DNA of 48,471 bases from Nitrospira sp. (GTDB taxonomy: Bacteria > Nitrospirota > Nitrospiria > SBBL01 > JAADHI01), in NCBI GenBank assembly GCA_027020665.1, contig JALUVJ010000074.1:1-48471 (forward strand), written 5' to 3'. A model generated the notes under the pieces. The model was given only the letters and a program-made list of their open reading frames with translations, had not been told where the DNA came from and did not search any database. Numbering within the stretch: the stretch's first letter is position 1; each line of letters starts with the position of its first letter. The translations under genes were made by a program, and so were the position numbers. Of the stretch, positions 35,961 to 44,447 are shown in pieces.

Positions 35961-36860
35961 ATGAAAATCCAAAAAGAAAAACTGGTTCGTTTTCTGCTGT
36001 ATACGGCCTTTGCACTCTTGGCCTTCGTTTTCTTTCTATGGTTGACCTTCCCTTTTGATGTTATGGAAAAACAAGTGTTGCGCGTATTGGAAACCGAAAC
36101 AGACTGCACGCTGAGCGTGGCGCAAAGCGAATACGGCCCGCCTGCGACCTTCCGGGCGCGTGGGCTGACCGGGCGTTGTCCGAGACAGCGTTTGGGCTTA
36201 TGGGGGACGGGCATGGTGGACATCCGCCTTACTTCATTGGATCTGCGTCTTGCCCCCTTGCCGCTCCTCTTTAAACAAAGGGCTGAAATTGATTTTGTTC
36301 TTGGCCTGCCCTTCGGAAAAATTCCGGGACATTTGCGCCTTGAGGAAGCGGAGGAACAGGTTTCCGTCGACCTGCGAACGGAAACGGCGCAACTGATTGT
36401 GGATGAAGCAGGGCTTTTCGCACACATCACGATTGAAGGTGAAAGCACCTGGAAAAACCTGGAGTATATGAAAGGTTCGGGGAAATTGCGCTTTGGGATT
36501 GAGCAGGGGCGCTTCAAATCTGTGGGGGAATTTGAGTCACCCGTCGGAGAGCTCACTTTTTCAAAAATAGACGGACGGGTTTTTTGGAAGGAGGGGCGGC
36601 TGGTCATAGAGCAATTTTCAGCTACGGGGGACATGGCCGATTTGCAAAGTGAAAGCGGGGTCGTGCTGCTTCGGAACCCGCCGGAGAACAGTCTGCTGAC
36701 ACTCTCCCTGCGCGCAAGGCCGAAAGGGGCCTTGCGGGAGATGGCGGGTCTTTTTGTGCAGGATTATAATGAGAACGAGCCCTTGAAACTTCGCATCAAC
36801 GGACCCGTGCGTGCCCCGCAGGTTTCGATGAATGGAAAGGCCCTGCGGCTTGGACTTTAA
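35961..36860 (+). CDS. gspN: Type II secretion protein GspN
   Basis: Bitopic protein of 299 residues: short basic N-terminus, one membrane helix (~10-30, FLLYTAFALLAFVFFLWLTF) and a large periplasmic part rich in beta strands. The layout and the position before gspL fit the GspN family, a non-universal T2SS component whose role is not settled. The C-terminal half resembles AsmA/YdbH-like repetitive beta structure (PKGALREMAGLFVQDYNENE, PLKLRINGPVRAPQVSMNGK). Identification relies on gene context as much as sequence. Confidence 0.75.
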   Translation: MKIQKEKLVRFLLYTAFALLAFVFFLWLTFPFDVMEKQVLRVLETETDCTLSVAQSEYGPPATFRARGLTGRCPRQRLGLWGTGMVDIRLTSLDLRLAPLPLLFKQRAEIDFVLGLPFGKIPGHLRLEEAEEQVSVDLRTETAQLIVDEAGLFAHITIEGESTWKNLEYMKGSGKLRFGIEQGRFKSVGEFESPVGELTFSKIDGRVFWKEGRLVIEQFSATGDMADLQSESGVVLLRNPPENSLLTLSLRARPKGALREMAGLFVQDYNENEPLKLRINGPVRAPQVSMNGKALRLGL

Positions 36861-36881
36861 ATTCTTAAAGAGTCGGTTGAG

Positions 36882-38579
36882 ATGAAACAAACGATTTTGG
36901 GTCTCGATATCGGCACCGCCTTTGTCAAAGGCCTGCGCTTAAGTCAGGGATTCCGGGGCCGACGGCTGCTGGATGTTTTTGAAATGCCGGTGGAGATGGG
37001 CGAAACGGCGGCCGCGCCGGATCTGCCCTTGGGGGAAGGGCAGATTGCGGTGCTCAAAGAACTTGTTGAGACGGGCCGGATTAAAAAAAGCGACCTGATT
37101 GCCCTTTCTTTGCCCGGTGAGTTGATTTCAACACACCCTTTGACCCTACCCTTTACCGACCTAAAAAAAATCGACCAGATCGCCGCCTACGAAGTGGAAG
37201 GCGAGCTTCCTTTTGATTTGGAAACGGTTACGGTGGACTACATGCTGCTGCAAAACCGGCCCGGCCCGGCCTTGGAGGCTGCGGCGGATTTTGTGTCGAA
37301 AAAAGAAAGCCGTCTGCTTGTTTTCGCGCTTCAAAACGATGTGCTGAAATCCTATCTTGGCATCCTGCATGATATCGGGATCGACCCCGCCTGGATTGGG
37401 GTCAACCCGCTTTCTTTGTCGGCCTACGCAAAATATTTTTTGGGATTTAAAAGAGAAGAAGGCGAGAGCGAAACCCTGATCATTGACGTGGGGGCCGCCC
37501 GCACCGTGCTGTGCCATTTGCGCGGTGCCGCGCTGAACTGGGTGCGCACGATTCCGTTCGGCGGTGACGGTTTGACAGAGACCCTGGTGAGCATCGCGGG
37601 CCTTTCCCGCGCGGCGGCGGAAAAGAAAAAAACAGAAATCGACCTGAATATGGACGACCCGACGGACGAACAGAGCATCATCGAATTAGAGGCGCTTGAA
37701 AAAGGAATTTCGGTTCTAGCCTTGGAAATCGAAAAAAGCATCCGTATTTTTTCTCCCGAAAGCAAACAGGATGTGCCGGAGGCCTTGCAGCAAAGTGACA
37801 AAAACCCGGTGCGGAGATATTTTCACTTGTGTGGGGGGGGCAGCAGGTTGAAGGGTTTTGAAAGCCAACTGGCCAAAAACCTTGAAATGCAGCCGATCGG
37901 GGTCAAGCTCGAAAAGGGGAGCCGGGCCGCAGGCATTGCGGGCATCGAGCGCCTTTCCGAAGAAGATATTGCGCCCGTATATGCACAGGCCTTTGGTCTG
38001 GCGCTGCAGGATGCCGAAGGGCCGCCCGTTAATTTTCGTCGCGGTGAATTTGTTTTTGGCAAAGAAACAATCGAGCGGCGGCACCGCTTTGTGAGTCTCG
38101 GCCTCATTGTTTTGTTTTTGCTGACATTGATGGGTGCGGATCTTTACCTGCATTATCAAAAAAAAGAAACCCGGTATCTGCAACTTAAAAACGAAGTCCG
38201 GACGGCCTTTACTGAGATATTCCCCGATATTCGAAATGTGGTCAATGAAGTTTCACAAACAAAAACGGCTATCACGGAACGGGAACAGACCGGAGCGTTT
38301 TTGGGTGTGGGTGAAAAAAGTCCCTTGTTGATTTTGCAGGAAATTACACAGGCCATTCCCGAAGCGGTGAAAATCGATGTGTTTGATCTTGTAATTGATA
38401 ACGGCAGCATCCGCATCCAGGCCCAGACCGATTCTTTTGAGTCGGTGGACCGGATTCGAAGCGGTCTGCTTGCGGCCAATCAATTTAAACAAGTGGAAAT
38501 GAGTGACGCCAAAGTGGCGGCCAACAAGGCCCATGTGCGGTTTCGCATTAAAATGCGCGTGCAAGATACGAAATCATAA
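36882..38579 (+). CDS. gspL: GspL (PilM-like cytoplasmic domain fused to membrane and periplasmic part)
   Basis: Inner-membrane protein of 565 residues. The N-terminal ~400 residues are an actin-like PilM/GspL cytoplasmic domain: ILGLDIGTAFVKGLRLSQG, DLIALSLPGELISTHPLTLP, and ETLIIDVGAARTVLCHLRGA, with an ATP-type glycine motif FHLCGGGSRLKGFE. One membrane helix follows (~405-425), then a PilN/GspL-like ferredoxin-fold periplasmic domain with a coiled segment. It therefore looks like a PilM-PilN fusion, which is how GspL is organised. GspL tethers the GspE ATPase to the platform. Confidence 0.88.
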   Translation: MKQTILGLDIGTAFVKGLRLSQGFRGRRLLDVFEMPVEMGETAAAPDLPLGEGQIAVLKELVETGRIKKSDLIALSLPGELISTHPLTLPFTDLKKIDQIAAYEVEGELPFDLETVTVDYMLLQNRPGPALEAAADFVSKKESRLLVFALQNDVLKSYLGILHDIGIDPAWIGVNPLSLSAYAKYFLGFKREEGESETLIIDVGAARTVLCHLRGAALNWVRTIPFGGDGLTETLVSIAGLSRAAAEKKKTEIDLNMDDPTDEQSIIELEALEKGISVLALEIEKSIRIFSPESKQDVPEALQQSDKNPVRRYFHLCGGGSRLKGFESQLAKNLEMQPIGVKLEKGSRAAGIAGIERLSEEDIAPVYAQAFGLALQDAEGPPVNFRRGEFVFGKETIERRHRFVSLGLIVLFLLTLMGADLYLHYQKKETRYLQLKNEVRTAFTEIFPDIRNVVNEVSQTKTAITEREQTGAFLGVGEKSPLLILQEITQAIPEAVKIDVFDLVIDNGSIRIQAQTDSFESVDRIRSGLLAANQFKQVEMSDAKVAANKAHVRFRIKMRVQDTKS

Positions 38580-38600
38580 GAGCAAGGAAACAAAACGGTC

Positions 38601-39170
38601 ATGGAAAAAAGCGGGTTTTTAAGACGGATTGATCAGTTTTTGATTCGTCTTTCGACACGGGAAAAATGGATGCTGGGCGGGGGAAGCATTATCGCCCTTT
38701 TCCTGATTTTGTATTTTTCTCTTGTTGACCCCACCTTGCAACGCATGGCGCAACTGGACAGCCTCATTCCCCGGAAAGAGCGCGACCTGCAAGAGCTGCT
38801 GCGTTTAAAACAGAAATTTCAAGAGGTTTCGAAAGAAATTCGGGCGATTGAAAAACAGCTTCCGGAAGAAAGTCGGTTTTCGCCGCTCTCCTTTCTTGAA
38901 GAAAACGCGGCGAAAAACAAAATCAAGGGAAACATCGCATTTATCCGGCCCCTGGCCGCTCAGGAACACAAATCGCAATACCGGGAAGTCCCCGTGGAAG
39001 TAAAAGTGGAACGAGTGACGCTTGCCCAAATCATTCCTTTCCTCGCCGCCCTTGAAAACAGCACGAACCGTTTGCGCATTAAACGGCTTTCCATGAAAAC
39101 ACGGTTTTCAAACCCGGACTTGATGGATGTCACCTTCATGGTCCTCTCTTATGAAAAGGTTGCTTCCTAA
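38601..39170 (+). CDS. gspM: GspM (PilO-like platform protein)
   Basis: Bitopic protein of 189 residues: cytoplasmic N-terminus with LSTREKWMLGGGSIIALFLI (a GspM hallmark followed by the membrane helix), a coiled coil (~50-95) and a ferredoxin-like periplasmic domain (VEVKVERVTLAQIIPFLAAL, LRIKRLSMKTRFSNPDLMDV). It pairs with GspL in the inner-membrane platform. The 3' end overlaps gspK by 20 nt. Confidence 0.88.
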   Translation: MEKSGFLRRIDQFLIRLSTREKWMLGGGSIIALFLILYFSLVDPTLQRMAQLDSLIPRKERDLQELLRLKQKFQEVSKEIRAIEKQLPEESRFSPLSFLEENAAKNKIKGNIAFIRPLAAQEHKSQYREVPVEVKVERVTLAQIIPFLAALENSTNRLRIKRLSMKTRFSNPDLMDVTFMVLSYEKVAS

Positions 39171-40125
39171 TATTTCTCCCGGCGCTCGCCTGCAAAACGA
39201 ACACGGTTTTGCGCTGCTGCTGAGTTTGTTGATTGTCGTGCTGCTCGTTGTCATCATTTTTGAGGCCGATCATCAGATTCGCGCGGATTTGCGTGCTGCG
39301 GGCAATTTCCGGGATGACCTGAAGGCGGAGTTCCTCGCCCGCTCCGGCATTTCCGCCGGGGAAGCCCTTTTAAAAGAAGACAGCAAAATCAGTCCCGGCC
39401 ATGACGGTTTGGAGGAGCTTTGGGCATCTCCCATTCCGGAATATCCCTTGGGGGACGGTTTTTTAAGCGGATTTATTGTAGACGAGGAACGCAAGATCAA
39501 TGTCAACACGCTGGTCATCACCAACAATGCCAAACTTATCGTTGATCAAACGCGAAAGCAGCAGCTTCAACGGCTTTTTACGCTTTTGGATGTGAATCCG
39601 GACTTGGTGGATGCGATTGGGGATTGGCTTGATACGGATGACGTGCCGCAGCCATACGGCGCAGAAAGCCCCACCTACCGGAGCCGTGACCCGGCATATT
39701 CGGCAAGAAACGGCAAAATGCAAACCTTGCAGGAATTGCATATGATTCAAGGCATCACCAACGAAATCTACAATACCATCTCGCCGTATCTGACGGTTTA
39801 CGGTGAGGGGAAACTGAATGTCAATACGGCGGACAGCCTGGTCTTGCAAAGCCTTGACGAGGGCATTGATGAAACAGAGGCCCGCCGGATGATTGAAAAC
39901 CGGCCTTTTGAACAAAATAATGCCCAGGATTTCAAAGACGAGGTCTTGCCGGAAGAAATCAAAGAGCGTATGAGAACCGATGGCCGCATTCACTGGTTTA
40001 CCAAAGACAGCACGTTTTTTACACTCAAGGCCACGGGACATGTCAATGAAACCTTTAAAACCGCAATCGCAGTGGTGAACCGGCAGGGCGGACTGACGAA
40101 ACTATTTTATTTCCGGCTCGAATAA
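39151..40125 (+). CDS. gspK: Pseudopilin GspK
   Basis: Largest minor pseudopilin, 324 residues from ATG 39151. The leader ends NEHG, followed by FALLLSLLIVVLLVVIIFEA. As usual for GspK the +5 residue is not Glu (here Leu), consistent with its tip position. VDEERKINVNTLVITNNAKL, AIGDWLDTDDVPQPYGAE, LHMIQGITNEIYNTISPYLT and EGKLNVNTADSLVLQSLDEG mark the two helical (SAM-like) GspK domains. Last gene of the gsp operon; no terminator was seen after it. Confidence 0.93.
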   Translation: MKRLLPNISPGARLQNEHGFALLLSLLIVVLLVVIIFEADHQIRADLRAAGNFRDDLKAEFLARSGISAGEALLKEDSKISPGHDGLEELWASPIPEYPLGDGFLSGFIVDEERKINVNTLVITNNAKLIVDQTRKQQLQRLFTLLDVNPDLVDAIGDWLDTDDVPQPYGAESPTYRSRDPAYSARNGKMQTLQELHMIQGITNEIYNTISPYLTVYGEGKLNVNTADSLVLQSLDEGIDETEARRMIENRPFEQNNAQDFKDEVLPEEIKERMRTDGRIHWFTKDSTFFTLKATGHVNETFKTAIAVVNRQGGLTKLFYFRLE

Positions 40126-40169
40126 CATGTTCATACACACCTTTTCCACAGCTTATATCCAGAAACTCC

Positions 40170-40184
40170 ACAACATGATGTTGT
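40170..40184. promoter_or_regulatory. Palindromic candidate operator upstream of nrdJ
   Basis: ACAACATGATGTTGT is a perfect 15-nt palindrome about 40 nt before the -35 element. A second half-site ATGTTGT recurs at 40206-40212, 28 nt further on and close to the -35. This suggests a dimeric repressor or activator site; NrdR boxes are normally spaced by whole helical turns (about 21 or 31 bp), which 28 does not fit. Confidence 0.45.
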
Positions 40185-40222
40185 TTATATTCCATATTTG
40201 TCCATATGTTGTATTTTCCGTC

Positions 40223-40251
40223 TTGACAAAATTCTGAGATTCTTTTATAGA
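40223..40251 (+). promoter_or_regulatory. Sigma-70-type promoter for nrdJ
   Basis: TTGACA (40223-40228), a 17-nt spacer, then TATAGA (40246-40251). Transcription would start near 40258, leaving a leader of about 95 nt. I saw no B12-box and the leader is too short for a typical cobalamin riboswitch. Confidence 0.65.
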
Positions 40252-40354
40252 TGAATCATATTCGGCGGGTATTTTCGCCAAAATGGACCTCAGGAAGCGC
40301 TGAGCCGATCAGTGAAACGTCAATCATTTTATTTAATAAAAAAAGGGAGCATGC

Positions 40355-42736
40355 ATGAAAGGGATCAAGCGGAACGGCAGGGAAAACGTGCAAAAAACAG
40401 CCATGAATACGGAAGGGGATTTCGAAGCAGGCTATACGGATGAAATCCGTATTTCGCAGAATGCGCTTCGGGTGCTGGAAAAACGCTACCTGGTCAAAGA
40501 CTTGGAGGGGAAGGTGGTTGAAAGCCCTGCTGATCTTTTCCGGCGTGTTGCAAATAATATTGCCCAGGCCGAGCGGCTTTACGATCCGGATTGCGACGCG
40601 GCCGAGACCGAAGAGCGATTTTATGATCTCATGACGAGCTTTCGTTTTTTGCCCAATTCCCCGACGTTGATGAACGCCGGTCGCGATTTGCAGCAGCTTT
40701 CGGCGTGTTTTGTCCTGCCGGTTTCCGACTCGATGGAATCCATTTTTGAAACCGTGAAACAGGCGGCGATTATTCACAAATCGGGAGGCGGTACCGGGTT
40801 TTCGTTCTCCAGGCTGCGCCCGAAAAACGACCGTGTTAAATCCACGGGCGGCGTCGCCTCCGGGCCGATCTCCTTTATGAAAGTCTTTAATCACGCGACG
40901 GAGGCCGTCAAACAGGGGGGAACGCGCAGAGGCGCCAACATGGGCATCCTGCGAGTAGATCATCCCGATATTATGGAGTTTGTCTCCTGCAAGTCGGACA
41001 CCTCTGAAATCACTAATTTCAATATTTCCGTTGCCGTCACCGATGCCTTTATGGAGGCCTACCAACAAGGTGAAAACTACGACCTGGTTTCCCCCAGAAC
41101 GGGAAAGCCGGTCCGGTCCGTTTCCGCCAAAGCGGTTATGGATAAAATTGCGGATCAGGCTTGGCAAACCGGAGAGCCCGGACTATTTTTCATTGACGCA
41201 ACGAACCGGACCAACCCCACGCCGCATATTTCCGATATGGAGGCGACGAACCCCTGCGGCGAACAACCCCTGCTGCCTTATGAAAGCTGTACTTTAGGCA
41301 GCATTACGCTCGACCGGCACCTTAAAAAGGTGGACGATCACTACCAGATTGATTGGGCGGCGCTCGAAGAAACGGTGCGCACCTCCGTGCATTTTCTGGA
41401 CAACGTGCTGGACATGAACCGCTATCCGATCAAAGAAATCGAGGACATCACACGTGCCAACCGGAAAATCGGCTTGGGTGTGATGGGTTTTGCCAGAATG
41501 CTCTTTAAACTTGAAATTCCTTACAATTCCGAAAATGGCGTCGAAATGGCCAGAACGGTCATGGGGTTCATTCACAAGATGGCGTCCGCCGAATCGGCAC
41601 GTCTTGCGGAGGAACGCGGCGTCTATGATTATTGGGAAGGCTCGCGCCATCAGGCGCAAGGCAAACGGCTGCGGAATTCTTACCTGACGACGGTTGCGCC
41701 GACAGGCACCATTTCCATGATTGCGGAGACCTCCGGCGGATGTGAACCCGAGTTTTCACTCGTTTGGTATAAAAACGTGATGGACGGCGAACACTTGCCC
41801 TATGCACTCGATTATTTTATCGATGTGGCAAAGCGTGAAGGGTTTTACACGGAAGATCTTTTGGATCAAATTATTGCCAACAAAGGCTCGGTCAGCGGGC
41901 TCAAGCAGGTGCCGAAATATTGGCAGGATGTCTTCGTGACTTCGCACGAGATCTCTCCCGAATGGCACGTGCGTATGCAGGCTGCGTTTCAAGCTTTTTC
42001 GGATTCTGCGGTCAGCAAAACGATTAACTTGCCCACGGATGCCGCAGCGGAGAGCATTAAGGACGCCTATTTGCTGGCTTATCGACTGGGCTGTAAAGGC
42101 ATTACCGTGTATCGGGACGGCTGCCGCCCGGATCAGGTCATGAATGTGGGCAAATCCAAAAAAGGAGAAAAAACCGAAGCGGGCAAAGCGGCTTCACAAG
42201 AAGCTGAAAAAGAATATTTTCCGATCGTCACACCGCGACCCCGACCGGATGTCATGTTGGGCACGACAACCCGCCGTCAGACTTCCTGCGGTGATCTCTA
42301 CTTGACGGTCAATCAGGACCAAAAAAGCGGGAAACCCTTTGAAGCCTTTGCCACGATGGGGAAAGCCGGAGGCTGCGAAGGCTCGTTCAATGAAGCCATC
42401 GGGCGATTGATTTCGCTGTGCATGCGGGCGGGTGTGACCCCGCGCGATATTGTGAAGCAGTTGATCGGGATTCGTTGCAACAAGCCTTATGGCCTGGGGC
42501 CGGACAAAGTGCTCTCCTGTTCGGACGCGATTGCAAAAATATTCAATCAATCCCTGGAAACAAAGGTTTCGGAGGAACGCTATCCCGAAGAAGGCGCGAC
42601 CGCCGCGGCTCTGGAAGAAAACCCCGTTTTGGAAACGCAAAAAATGGTCTTCCCCTGTCCGGAGTGCGGCTGTGAACTGATCTTTGGCGAAGGTTGCGAA
42701 AAGTGTCACTATTGCGGTTATTCGCGCTGTTATTAG
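40355..42736 (+). CDS. nrdJ: Adenosylcobalamin-dependent ribonucleotide reductase (class II)
   Basis: Makes deoxyribonucleotides using vitamin B12, independent of oxygen; 793 residues. Key cysteines are visible: Cys118 (LSACFVLP) and Cys312 (YESCTLG) as the redox pair and Cys301 in NPCGEQPL as the thiyl-radical site, with Asn299 and Glu303. The 11-residue Cys301-Cys312 spacing is that of class II enzymes. KSGGGTGFSFSRLRPKNDRV and KQGGTRRGANMGILRVDHPD are family signatures. A TSCPD-type domain (~620-720) and a C-terminal Cys-rich tail (CPECGC ... CHYCGY) follow, for re-reduction or zinc. The start has GGGAG upstream. Own promoter, palindrome and terminator. Confidence 0.96.
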   Translation: MKGIKRNGRENVQKTAMNTEGDFEAGYTDEIRISQNALRVLEKRYLVKDLEGKVVESPADLFRRVANNIAQAERLYDPDCDAAETEERFYDLMTSFRFLPNSPTLMNAGRDLQQLSACFVLPVSDSMESIFETVKQAAIIHKSGGGTGFSFSRLRPKNDRVKSTGGVASGPISFMKVFNHATEAVKQGGTRRGANMGILRVDHPDIMEFVSCKSDTSEITNFNISVAVTDAFMEAYQQGENYDLVSPRTGKPVRSVSAKAVMDKIADQAWQTGEPGLFFIDATNRTNPTPHISDMEATNPCGEQPLLPYESCTLGSITLDRHLKKVDDHYQIDWAALEETVRTSVHFLDNVLDMNRYPIKEIEDITRANRKIGLGVMGFARMLFKLEIPYNSENGVEMARTVMGFIHKMASAESARLAEERGVYDYWEGSRHQAQGKRLRNSYLTTVAPTGTISMIAETSGGCEPEFSLVWYKNVMDGEHLPYALDYFIDVAKREGFYTEDLLDQIIANKGSVSGLKQVPKYWQDVFVTSHEISPEWHVRMQAAFQAFSDSAVSKTINLPTDAAAESIKDAYLLAYRLGCKGITVYRDGCRPDQVMNVGKSKKGEKTEAGKAASQEAEKEYFPIVTPRPRPDVMLGTTTRRQTSCGDLYLTVNQDQKSGKPFEAFATMGKAGGCEGSFNEAIGRLISLCMRAGVTPRDIVKQLIGIRCNKPYGLGPDKVLSCSDAIAKIFNQSLETKVSEERYPEEGATAAALEENPVLETQKMVFPCPECGCELIFGEGCEKCHYCGYSRCY

Positions 42737-42766
42737 CGCGTGACGCTGCGTACGGCTTTAATTTTC

Positions 42767-42802
42767 GGGCTCGCATGGATTTTCATGCGGGCCCTTTTTT
42801 TT
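42767..42802 (+). terminator. Rho-independent terminator after nrdJ
   Basis: GGGCTCGCATG (42767-42777) pairs with CATGCGGGCCC (42784-42794), 11 bp with one G-T pair and a 6-nt loop, followed by eight T. Confidence 0.9.
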
Positions 42803-42820
42803 AATTTGGGGAAGCTCTGA

Positions 42821-43228
42821 TTAAGGAATAAGCGGTTCAACGACGGGAATAATGGATTTGAGTTGAACCCAGGCCATGCCGATGTTGGTGGTTTCTTTGG
42901 TGATGAGTAAAACGGCGGCTTTTCCGGATTTGACGGCCTTCGAAAAATAAAAATGCTTTTGAAACGCCATCTGAATTTCGTTGAAATCCTTTTCTTCCGT
43001 GTCCTGTTTTCCAAGTTGTGCGTGAACCTGATGGGCCAATTGCCTTGCGTTTGTTCCCTGAAAGAGATTCATGATGGCCTGACTGGTGACTTCCTGCTGT
43101 TCGTTTGAAAACTGAGGGATGTGTGCAACCTCAAGGGTGTTCCGGTGTTCCAAATCAAGAACCCCGCAGGCAATCGCATCCGCGACACTGTCGAGCACTT
43201 TTTTACATGCCTCATTCATCCGGCTCAT
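42821..43228 (-). CDS. Roadblock/LC7-like small protein
   Basis: Small soluble protein of 135 residues with no signal or membrane segment. The arrangement of an N-terminal helix (CKKVLDSVADAIACGVLDLE), mid helices (TSQAIMNLFQGTNARQLAHQ) and a C-terminal strand pair (AAVLLITKETTNIGMAWVQL) resembles roadblock/LC7 proteins such as MglB-type GTPase partners. The sequence match is loose. It starts 13 nt after the PATAN-domain gene, so the two are probably co-transcribed. No small GTPase gene (MglA-like) is nearby. Role unknown; polarity or signalling is a guess from the family. Confidence 0.6.
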   Translation of the reverse strand: MSRMNEACKKVLDSVADAIACGVLDLEHRNTLEVAHIPQFSNEQQEVTSQAIMNLFQGTNARQLAHQVHAQLGKQDTEEKDFNEIQMAFQKHFYFSKAVKSGKAAVLLITKETTNIGMAWVQLKSIIPVVEPLIP

Positions 43229-43241
43229 TGAGATCCTTAAT

Positions 43242-44447
43242 TTAAACCAAGATACAGCGCGTCACGGTCGCCACATGCGCCCGAAAGCGTGAAGCACCAC
43301 TGCTGCCACCGAGCGACGAGATCACGACAAGCATGTAATCACTGTGCTGATCCCAAAAAAGCGCCACACCGACCTCGCCGGAGATGTATTCAAAAACCCC
43401 GATGTTGCTGTCTTTTGCAAGGGGCATGGCTTCCTGATAGAGTGCTAAAATCAATTCGGGCCACTGCGCGGGGTCTGTCTCTCCCTGCAAGAGAGAAGCC
43501 CTTGTTTTGGAAATCGCGATTTCCAAAACAAGGGCTTCCGGCAGGGCTCGCTGCACCAAAACCCGCGCCGCTTCCCAACTTTCTCGGAGGATTTCATCGG
43601 ATAAATTTTCTTCTGAAGAAGCGGTTTCTTGTGTGGGAGCGATCATATCCGCCGAACCTGCCGCGTCTTCCTCAATCAAATCCTTTTTCACGAGTTCAAA
43701 AACAGTCTTACAGCAGGTAAACTCTGAAAAAAGGGTCTGATCGATAATATCCGCAACAGAGTGCCGACCGTCAATGAGATCGTAAATGGTTTTTTCATCC
43801 GGCGTGATGCGAATCGTTTTTTCGTCTTTTGCATTTCCGCCCTCAAAATCAAAGGCATCCTCTTCCGTGATTGTCTTGATTTCCCGTTCAAGCGGAACCT
43901 GCCGAAAAACCATGTCCAGCGACTTTACGACTTTTTCCACCATCGGCCATTCGTCAACCATGACCGCGCCTTCCATCATCAGCCCTTTTACGCTTAAAGG
44001 CTGTACAAAGACCGGCTTGACAAACTCATGAAAGTAGTCGATCGACTCACGGGGCTCAAAAATATAGATCCCTTCGTTCCAACGCAGCAGGGTAAAAAAT
44101 ACGCGCTTAATTTGGATGTGCAGGCTTTCGCAGATGTCTTTTTCCGTGCAATATTTTTCACGGGCGAAGATAAAGCCCAAGCGGTCGAGGGTTCCTTTTT
44201 GCATCTCCAGGGCCCGGTCACGCTCGGCTTCGGTGATTTTACCGGCGCGAACCAGGATGTTGCCGAGCTGCATGTCGTTTTTTTTTGCGGAAGATTGTGC
44301 GAGAACAAGGCCCTTCTTTTCGAAGCCGAGCGTAATGGTTTCTCCTTCCGGGGAGGTGACAAAAAGCAGCCCCGTTTTCCGTTTGAAATCAATGAGCTCC
44401 ATGATGTCAAACGGGGAAAAATCTTTGAGTGTGCCTTCAAGCGCCAT
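43242..44447 (-). CDS. PATAN (DUF4388) domain protein
   Basis: Soluble protein of 401 residues. The N-terminus MALEGTLKDFSPFDIMELID-FKRKTGLLFV is a clear PATAN/DUF4388 domain, which is common in deltaproteobacterial and cyanobacterial signalling proteins. A second segment (~65-160; GNILVRAGKITEAERDRALE, FFTLLRWNEGIYIFEP) is MshEN/PATAN-like, followed by a winged-helix-like stretch (~215-260, YDLIDGRHSVADIIDQT). The C-terminal ~120 residues (LPEALVLEIAISKTRAS, ISGEVGVALFWDQHSDYMLV) may be another roadblock-like fold. A 44-nt perfect palindrome lies within this C-terminal coding part. Function unknown. Confidence 0.75.
   Translation of the reverse strand: MALEGTLKDFSPFDIMELIDFKRKTGLLFVTSPEGETITLGFEKKGLVLAQSSAKKNDMQLGNILVRAGKITEAERDRALEMQKGTLDRLGFIFAREKYCTEKDICESLHIQIKRVFFTLLRWNEGIYIFEPRESIDYFHEFVKPVFVQPLSVKGLMMEGAVMVDEWPMVEKVVKSLDMVFRQVPLEREIKTITEEDAFDFEGGNAKDEKTIRITPDEKTIYDLIDGRHSVADIIDQTLFSEFTCCKTVFELVKKDLIEEDAAGSADMIAPTQETASSEENLSDEILRESWEAARVLVQRALPEALVLEIAISKTRASLLQGETDPAQWPELILALYQEAMPLAKDSNIGVFEYISGEVGVALFWDQHSDYMLVVISSLGGSSGASRFRAHVATVTRCILV
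43495..43538. repeat. 44-nt perfect palindrome inside the PATAN-protein gene
   Basis: Positions 43495-43516 and 43517-43538 are exact reverse complements with no loop (left arm begins GAAGCCCTTGTTTTGG; centre ATCGCGAT). Symmetry breaks immediately on both sides (A versus C). On the minus strand it codes in frame for EALVLEIAISKTRA, so the reading frame is not interrupted. Confidence 0.95.

Noticed and set aside
40170-40212. Standard paired NrdR boxes
   Set aside because: The half-sites repeat at 28 bp rather than at whole-turn spacing, and the sequence differs from the ACACWATATATWGTGT type.
40252-40354. Cobalamin riboswitch in the nrdJ leader
   Set aside because: The leader is only about 95 nt and no B12-box-like sequence or the usual stem arrangement is present.
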